From Symbiodinium natans (taxonomy: Eukaryota; Sar; Dinophyceae; Suessiales; Symbiodiniaceae), in assembly GCA_905221605.1 (NCBI GenBank), contig CAJNDS010002489.1, positions 1 to 64,000 of the forward strand: 64,000 nucleotides of DNA, given 5' to 3'. A program made the translations under genes and the position numbers. Positions 57,545 through 64,000 of this stretch are shown piece by piece. The notes under the pieces were generated by a model that did not search any database, was not told where the DNA came from, and was given only the letters and a program-made list of their open reading frames with translations. How positions within the stretch are numbered: the stretch's first letter is position 1; each line of letters starts with the position of its first letter.

Positions 57545-58538
57545 AAGAGGTTGGGGTTTTGAGCATTGTACTGAAAAGGGTGCCCCTATCTTCGGAAGCC
57601 CCCTCATTTGGAGCGCCTTTCGTAACACCTGGAAGGCCGTGCGCCCATGGAAACCGGTCCATTCGTTCCAGGGTGCCCTGTGCTCAGCTTGTCTAGGGGA
57701 TCCGACGTATGGGCCCTTAATTTCGGTCTTTTGTTATGTAACTCGTCTGTACACTACTAAGGATCAAACCTTAGATTCTCAACAGGAATTGTAGGGTTTA
57801 GGGCCCGTTTAGGGTTTGGGGGGTTTAGGGTTTAGGGTTGAACCTGCTGTGGCTTGGGACCTGGGTGCTTGACAGAGTTCTCCTTCGATGGCGCATCTTT
57901 ATCGAAGTTGCACATCCTCAGACAGGGATGCTCGGATGCTCAAACAGCCAAACAGAAAGTTCCAAGACCCACGTAAATCAGCACATGAAAGGAGCGGAAG
58001 GCATAGTCTCAGCCTGCAGGGGAAGGAAAATCAGAAAGCACAACCCCTGTGCTTCTACGTGATCAGGCCCATCATCAACACTAAACCCTATACCCCTTCC
58101 CCCTCTGTCGACTGTACCCTAAACCCTAAACCCTAAACCCCTAAACCCTAAACCCCTAAACCCTAAACCCCTAAACCCTACTGCCCCTTCTACTTAGGGC
58201 ATCCGCAGCGTCACAGCAAAATCAAGCAAGGCACTCCCACAAGCTGAAAGTGAAGCCCTCCCGGGTGACCGCCGGCTTGTTCTTCAGCACAGGGTAGGGA
58301 TAGTGGCACCAGGTCCTCAGACTGGCTAAGGGCTTTAGGGAGTTCTAAACCGAACTAGGGAGGGACTTTTCGGGTACTGCCGGGTCAAGGGGAGAACATG
58401 GTTTAGGGTGTAGGGTTTAGGGTTCAGGGCCCAAGGGTGAAAAGCAAGCTCCACTACGTTAGCTTCCGCAATTATGCTATATACACATTTACATGTTATG
58501 TATGTACTTGTGCACATACATAATCGGCATGACTGATA

Positions 58539-58646
58539 TGGGGGTTTACGATATCAGGGCTACGTTATTGGGGTCAATTGATAAGGTGCTACTATTTGGG
58601 GGTCTACAGTAAAAAGAGGGTCCCCTGTCATCGTAAACCCCCCATG
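58539..58646. mobile_element. Hairpin element, GGGGGTTTACGAT arms
   Basis: ATGGGGGTTTACGAT at left and ATCGTAAACCCCCCAT at right pair exactly over about 14 bases, with inner AGGG/CCCT arms. Confidence 0.75.
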
Positions 58647-58733
58647 TGAATGAAGGCCTTTCTTGCTCAAATTCTCAGAGCCTCGAAGACCTTCGAAGCC
58701 ACTGCTGCTTTCGGGCCTGTCTTGTGTTTGCTC

Positions 58734-58833
58734 TTGGGGTGTTCCCCATCTTCTAACAGTCCTTCGTAGGGATGATAATAGGGGGTACTATAATCCCTAT
58801 TAAGGACTGTTAGTTTAAGGGGGAATGTCCCAA
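58734..58833. mobile_element. Palindromic MITE with perfect 8-bp target duplication
   Basis: The best-preserved 100-bp copy: TTGGGGTGTTCCCC and GGGGGAATGTCCCAA ends, near-perfect arms (TAACAGTCCTTCGTAGGGAT and TCCCTATTAAGGACTGTTAG). GTTTGCTC flanks both sides. Confidence 0.92.
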
Positions 58834-59113
58834 GTTTGCTCTTTCGATGGCTGAACCTTTGCCTGGCCCGAGGGTCACATAAAGGTATGCCGCAAGCATC
58901 ACCAGGACAAAGTAGACCTGCGCCGTGAAGCTAGCTATGGATGAGGGCGGAGGCTTCCGGCTTCAGTCTTCAGCCTTCGCATTATTCTAACATCGGGTAG
59001 TTGAGATTCAGCACCCTTGGGAGGTTCACGGTGCCTTGCAGCTGGCTGAGTACATGCCCCTTCCTGCCCGAAACCCGGAAGCAAACGGCTGGATGGTACT
59101 AGAATCGTCACTA

Positions 59114-59260
59114 TACTTGAGGGTTCATGGGTAGCTATAGGTAGGATTGTTCGTGCCCTAAAAATGTTTTGACCGGCTCCAGATATAGTTGCCTTACTTA
59201 CAACCCCACTCATAACTACCCTAAACCCTAAACCCTACACCCTAAACCCTAAGCCCTGAA
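59114..59260. mobile_element. GAGGTTCATGGGTA element cut by CCCTAAA
   Basis: Left TACTTGAGGGTTCATGGGTA is intact, but the right arm stops at CATAACTACC and continues as CCCTAAACCCTAAACCC, losing the outer ~18 bases. Confidence 0.75.
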
Positions 59261-59484
59261 CCCCCAAACGGGATATGAGCCCTTTGAGTGCTGGAAGCGT
59301 GCCGCTCCGCCCAGAAGCTGGTCTTTCAAGGCGTCGAGGCCTGGGGAGCACAGGGTTCAGAGGTTTAGGGTTTAGGGTTTAGGGTTTAGGGTGGCCCTTA
59401 AATTATTAAACCCTCCGAAAACCATTCCGAAATTAGCGGCTTCAGAGGTTTAGGGTTTAGGGTTTTTCGGACCTACGGGTTTCT

Positions 59485-59583
59485 TGGGATGGCCCTGAAA
59501 AAGCCTCTGAGAAATATTCCTGAATATGAACCTCTTACACCCAAGAAGGGGAAAATATGAAATGTCCCAAGGGCCTGCCTAGG
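59485..59583. mobile_element. Second intergenic cousin of aquaporin intron 1
   Basis: GATGGCCCTGAAAAAGCCTC, AAATATTCCTGAATATGAAC and AATGTCCCAAGGGCCTGCCT align with 63701-63804. Confidence 0.7.
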
Positions 59584-59871
59584 AGATGTTTCACGCTCGC
59601 ACAAGGCAGGCAAGGCTTTAGGCTTTAGGGTTCAGGGTTCAGGGGTTCAGGGTTCCAGGGTTTCAGGGTGTGGGCTTACCTACAGTCGACGGCGCACGCT
59701 CACAGTGAACACAGCTTCTTGCCTCAAGTCTTGCGACCTATCGTATAAAGAGATCTGGTGGAACGCAGTGGAGGTAGTGTAGCACTACCATGTTGCAGGG
59801 GTGAAGCAGTCAGAAACAGTTGACCAAAGCGTCTTTCACCATTGCCCACAGGAACCCCCAGCTGCACAGCC

Positions 59872-59984
59872 TACCCAGAGAGCCCAATACCCCTTAATTA
59901 AAGAATATACCTTAAATTATAAAGGGACCCTTATTGTGATTTAAGGAATATTCCTTAATTAAGGGGTATTGGGCTCTTTGGGTA
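59872..59984. mobile_element. Near-perfect 113-bp hairpin, TACCCAGAGAGCCCAATA ends
   Basis: TACCCAGAGAGCCCAATACC at left and GGTATTGGGCTCTTTGGGTA at right differ at one position; pairing continues through CCTTAATTAA and GAATAT for most of each arm. Only one copy was noticed. Confidence 0.8.
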
Positions 59985-60721
59985 TGTGCCAGAGACTCAA
60001 ATTGACCTACTGGGAGGTTCAAGGGTAATTTGCACCTGGACCACTGGATAGAAGTCGGGTAACTCTTGGGACGGCTAGGTTACATAGCCTAGAATGGCTG
60101 GAACCGCTGGACGACCCACTGTCCCCGCAGATTTTCGGCCTGGGCTTACGGTTCAGGGTTTAGTGTTGTTGAGGCTTCTGCGCTTCTGGGGAATGTCAAT
60201 TATTGGATGAAATGGCGCCATCTTATTGCAAATAAAAGTAAGAACGGAAGGACTCGATCCACGAACGCACGCACTGGCTCTTCGGAAGACGTCCAACTTG
60301 CTAGCATCGACTTTTTTCTCTGTGGGCACTTGAGTCCCGCGAACCTTTGGCACCCCACCCGCCCTTGGCACCCCACCCGCCCTAAACCTTTGTTTCTCCT
60401 AAACCTTAAGCCAAAAACTCTTAACCTTAACTAACCTTTCGGGGCAAGAAAGATTCTGGTAGAGCCCCCGAAGACTATGAGTGAACTAGAGTCGGGGCAC
60501 TGAATTCTGCCACACTCTTCCCAGCGATGCCCAGCAGAGAGTAAGAAGACTTGGCAACTCCTGCATGGCTGACATGGCAGAGGGAGTCTTGCCCATGCCC
60601 CGGGTACGACTGCAAAAATTCGTCTTGCGGGTTTAGGGTTTAGGGTTTAGGGTATGTGGATCCGACTCCACGCCAAGATGCAGCCTGCAGCCAGCCAAAC
60701 AGCTTGAAGCAACTCAGGTAT

Positions 60722-60812
60722 AGACTTACTAATAGTACTCCCTTATGGTCCCTAAATATAAATATACAATAATAACCCCCAAAACCTATTCTAATTGTTA
60801 CTCTCAACCCTA
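60722..60812. mobile_element. Hairpin element, AATAGGGTTTTGG family (inverted)
   Basis: Contains CCCCCAAAACCTATTCTAAT and CCCTTATGGTCCCTAAATAT, the reverse orientation of the 37511 element. Confidence 0.65.
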
Positions 60813-60961
60813 CAAACCCCAAGACACCTGAACGCAGACTTCACGGTGCCTGCGAGGTCGGCAGCGATCTTGGCCCGGTGTAAGGATGCCTGCTGATCCT
60901 GGAGCTCTGCCTGGGCAGGGCAGGTCTCTACTCCCCGTAGAGTAATCATAAGCCTTGACAT

Positions 60962-61462
60962 TTAGGGTTTAGGGTTTAGGGTTTAGGGCTTAGGGTTTCA
61001 AATCTTTCCGTGGGCTTTACATAAGCAGACAAAAACCAAACATGATTCTTCAAGGATGCGCGGAAGCTGGGATGTAGGGTTGCAGCTAAACCCTAAACAC
61101 CCAAGCATCCGAAGCCTGCCTGATGCAACTACCGGCACCTCATCTACAGGTCCCATGCCTCCCATGCCCGGTATATTCCCACCCTATCCTTCTAAACCCT
61201 AAACCCTAAACCCTAAACCCTCAACCCTAAACCCCTAAACCCCATACCTACTTCATTCCTAGCAGTTTCCCCTTTTGGGGTTCCTGTGGAGGTTCCCTTG
61301 CCATCCGATCCTGCGCCCTCAGCTTGCCAGCTTTCTCCGCCAGCAGCTCTTTGGACTGGCGCTGGACCAGCCTTGCCCGTTAGAGCGAGGGTTTAAGAAG
61401 GTTTAGGGTTAGGGTTTAGGGTTTAAGGTTTAGGGCTTTAGACACTTCGTGCCATGTGGGGA
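60962..61462. repeat. Telomeric arrays downstream of the aquaporin gene
   Basis: TTTAGGG units (60962-61000), CCCTAAA units (61196-61245) and TTTAGGG/TTTAAGG units (61390-61437), in alternating orientation within 500 bp. No gene was recognised between 55.8 and 61.78 kb. Confidence 0.85.
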
Positions 61463-61780
61463 GGGCCGGCGGCCAGCTGAGCTAAATTATGGTGCTGTCT
61501 TTTCGGTACCCTATACCCCAAACCCGAAACTCCCCCAAAAAAGGCCGAGCTGTTGATCCAAGCTTCTTCTCCAAGGCGGCCTCCTGAGAGCGATCTGGGG
61601 GTTTGTGTTTAGGGGTTTGGGGCTTGGGGTTTTTGGGCTTAGGGGTTTGGGGCTTAGGGCTGCTGATCATATGGCTTGGCTCGGACATGCGACAGGAACC
61701 TTGCTCCCTTTTCTTTCGCCATCTCTCCAGCAGCATCCTTGATAAACTCAGCAGGCGCCAGTTCTCAGAGGAGCCATGCA

Positions 61781-63961
61781 TCACGCAGCAGCTTCCACGT
61801 CCATGGCCTCCTTCTGATGCGTGTCCTTCTCCAATCCCTTCGCACCATCATCCTTGTCCTCGCCATCCTCTTACTTCCCAAACACCCACAGGGTGAAAAG
61901 ATCAAAATTTCAGAATAAGGCTACCTTATAAGAGGCCAAAAGTTGAAAAGTTGGGTTTGAGCCACCAAGTCCTTGGCCACTTCAATGAACTCGCCGCGGT
62001 GCGTCATCCGGAAGAGGCATGCGGCCAGCAGGCCGCCGAAAAGCTCTGAAAAGAGCAGGGCGACCCAACTTCCCACGGGACCCATACCTTGGTAGTCCCG
62101 TAACCATATTCTAAGAAGGGTTTAGCTAGGGTTTAGGGTTTAGGGTTTAGGGTTTAGCGTTTAGGGTTTAGGGTTTAGGGTGTAGGGTTTAGGGTTTAGG
62201 GTACCCTTTCTTGGGGTTGGAGCTACTTTATGAGGAAACCTGGAACCCAAAAAAGGGGTAACACAAGTGTACCAATGGGCCACCAAGATGCCCCCCTTGC
62301 CCGGGTTCACCACGTTCCCGATCATGAGGCCGAGGACCACCGAGGGATTCAGCTCACCTCCCGAGACGGAGCCCACGGCAAAGCTCCCGCCGGTGACCTA
62401 AAGTGACCCAAGGGTTCACCTAGGAACAAAGAAAGGGTACCCCTTTTTGGTTTAAAGGGGCCTCTAAGAGAACCCAAGCCCTAGAAAAAGGGGAATAAGG
62501 GCCTACTCTGGGTCCTGGTGACCGTGGAGGCGATGATGAGTCCAAAGAGGTCTTTGGCATGGGGCTCCCGTACGGTGGCGATGCAGAGGACGACATAGCC
62601 CAGAATCATCGTGACGATCATTTCCGCGATGGAGGCCTGCACCAAGTCGAAGCCACTTCCCGGGACGAGCTTGATCGACTTGTCCGCAACGGCGGAGCCC
62701 ATGTGGTAAGCGGCATAAACCAATCCTGCAAGCAGTCCCCCGGCAATCTGAGCCAGGATGTAGCCTGCAGCATCATGTCGCGAGATCTTCTCACGGCCGC
62801 CAGCGAGAACTGCTAGGGTGACCGCTGGGTTGAGATGGGCACCGGAGACATTTCCCAGGGAGTAGATCATGCACATGAGGGCAGCAGCGGCGGAGTAGGC
62901 CGTGGCACGAGATCCGCTGACGATGTTCAGGCCGACCGTGACAACCAGCATAAAGGTCCCAAATGCTTCAGCCAAACAGCGTGTCTTGAGGTCTGGCTGG
63001 TCGCCAGCGGACTTCCCAAACTCTTCTGGCCGCAGTAGACGGTAAGCTCCAGCAGCCACGGCAGCACCGGCGAGCTCGGCACCAAACCAGACCAAGGCCC
63101 AGTGTGGGTCCTTACCACTGCCCAGGCCCAAAGTGACCGAGACCGCCGGATTGAGAGCAGCCCCCGAGATGCGCCCCACAGCATGGCCTCCCGCCAAGAC
63201 CACGAAGCCGATGGCCAGGCCATAGAACTGGTTCGGCGTGTTCCTCTTTGCCACGGCGCAGCAGAGCACAACGAACACAAGCATGGCGGTGTAGAGCAGC
63301 TCACCCCCGGCGGCGTAGCCTGCGTTGAAGGGAGGCACAGGGGCCACCACTGCCAGGTGCGGTGCGCAGACGATCTTGTAGACGGCCGCGGCGAGAAAGG
63401 CCCCCATGAACTGGAAGAGCCAGTACTTCATCATGCCTCCAAAGGACTTCTTCCCCAACAGGGCCATGGCGAACGTCACCGCCGGGTTGAGATGCCCACC
63501 CGAGATCGGCCCCGTGGCATAGATCATGACCATCAGTACCGAGGCGATGGATGTTGCGCCCCATGGCGACGGAGTCGGTGAGGTGACCACGCATCCGACA
63601 GTGAACACCAGGGCAAAGGTGCCAAGAGCTTCTGCAAAGAGAGGTGCCAACCCTCTGAGGAAAGCATTCAAGATGATCTTCATGTACTCGTCGGCGTTGC
63701 CTCGGATGGCCCTTAAAACCCTCTGAAAAATATTCCTCAACATGATCCTCTTTAACCCAATAAGGGAAAAAATTAAAATGTCCCGAGAGGGCCTACCGAG
63801 TTGCGCATCACCTCATTAAGGACCTCCTCGGGAGAGAGGCGAGGAGCGTCGCTGCGGCTCCCTTCACGGCCCTGAGCCGATGTCGAGCCATAGGCAGCAT
63901 CCGCCTGGCCTTCCAACAACACGCGATCCGGAGCTTCAACGGACTCTGCAGAGGCAGCCAT
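61781..63961 (-). CDS. Double aquaporin (two MIP domains), 5 exons
   Basis: A channel for water or small solutes in a membrane (family knowledge). Exons: 63805-63961, 62523-63700, 62397-62292, 62087-61972, 61867-61781; total 1,644 nt, exactly 547 residues plus stop. After an N-terminal tail of ~60 residues come two tandem MIP units with four pore motifs: SGGHLNPAVTF (~123), SGAALNPAVSV (~235), SGAHLNPAVTL (~342) and SGGELNPSVVL (~461). A single MIP has six helices and two NPA boxes, so this is a fused pair with about twelve helices. AEALGTFALVF and AEAFGTFMLVV open the two halves. The Arg that normally follows the second NPA of each unit is Val here, so selectivity may differ. The C-terminus is charged (DGEDKDDGAKGLEKD). 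The start is the first Met, 39 bp from the window end; the promoter is outside. Confidence 0.88.
61868..61971 (-). mobile_element. Introner, aquaporin intron 4
   Basis: A 104-bp intron flanked by AGGA on both sides. Because the repeat is exact, GA-AG (AAG|GACTTGG...AGAG|GATGG) and a shifted split give the same protein, EVAK-DGEDKDD. Without splicing the frame would end at 61921. The right end CTTACTTCCC resembles CNB intron 4. Confidence 0.7.
62088..62291 (-). mobile_element. Introner, aquaporin intron 3, with telomeric insertion (GC-AG)
   Basis: The ends CTTGGTGGCCCAT and ACGGGACTACCAAG are those of the CNB intron 1/6 family. At 204 bp it is about twice the usual size because ~90 bp of TTTAGGG-type repeats (62117-62202) sit inside one arm. 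The GC donor gives KGG-MGPVGSWVALL in frame; flanks GCAT and GTAT match 3 of 4. Confidence 0.85.
62117..62202. repeat. TTTAGGG array inside an intron
   Basis: About 11 units in plus orientation, with TTTAGCG and TGTAGGG variants, lie inside aquaporin intron 3 (CCCTAAA in the transcript). Confidence 0.95.
62398..62522 (-). mobile_element. Introner, aquaporin intron 2 (GT-AG)
   Basis: A 125-bp intron between GTCACCAG and GTCACCGG (7 of 8 match). Splicing gives ST-VTGGSFAVG and completes the fourth NPA-type motif. Confidence 0.85.
63701..63804 (-). mobile_element. Introner, aquaporin intron 1 (GC-AG)
   Basis: A 104-bp intron with ends CTCGGTAGGCCCTC and GGGCCATCCGAG, inverted, flanked by GCAAC direct repeats. 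The GC donor closes the frame as EVMR-NADEY. Cousins lie at 38645 and 59485. Confidence 0.85.
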
Positions 63962-64000
63962 TGTGAATCGAGTTTCAGTCAGCTTCGTGGGTCTTCGAAG

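Noticed and set aside
62481-63743. A 420-residue aquaporin starting at 63743
   Set aside because: That Met lies inside intron 1; splicing joins the better N-terminal exon at 63805-63961 and continues past 62523 to a fourth pore motif.

Overview
The window is eukaryotic nuclear DNA, most likely from a dinoflagellate (perhaps Suessiales/Symbiodiniaceae; inference). Three things point there. Plant/alveolate-type telomeric repeats (TTTAGGG/CCCTAAA) are scattered over most intergenic DNA in both orientations. Introns use GC-AG and GA-AG as well as GT-AG borders. Nearly every intron I could resolve looks like an inserted palindromic mobile element (an introner). No bacterial, organellar or rRNA/tRNA genes were recognised. 

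Layout. 1-2375: very AT-rich, gene-poor DNA starting with a long poly-A tract, unlike everything else here and possibly foreign or chimeric. 2608-7145: minus-strand coding segments around a three-copy tandem duplication (1,056-bp unit), ending in a ParB/sulfiredoxin-like exon and preceded upstream by a beta-trefoil-like ORF. 8.7-17.5 kb: intergenic DNA with telomeric-repeat arrays, small hairpin elements and a few coding-looking fragments. 17586-21802: one minus-strand gene in 8 exons with about six degenerate cyclic-nucleotide-binding (CNB) folds. 22.4-25.0 kb: two partial minus-strand genes. 25-48 kb: repeat-rich intergenic DNA with a second AT-rich island (31.25-33.24 kb). 48164-50090: a terminal-inverted-repeat transposon with an 8-bp target duplication. 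50-61.7 kb: repeat-rich intergenic DNA. 61781-63961: a complete minus-strand gene in 5 exons for a double aquaporin with four NPA-type motifs. 

The central result is the link between mobile elements and introns. In the CNB and aquaporin genes, 10 of 11 introns can be placed so that the frame closes exactly, and most are bounded by short direct repeats. The upstream copy of the repeat supplies the donor (GC, GA or GT) and the element ends in the acceptor AG. Several intron families have recognisable cousins in intergenic DNA. A separate family of ~100-bp palindromes (TTGGGATGTTCCC...) carries 8-bp target duplications. Telomeric repeats are also found inside these palindromes, including inside one aquaporin intron, suggesting that telomeric sequence is added at breaks. 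Exon borders and element calls were made by eye; no alignment, homology search or RNA evidence was available.
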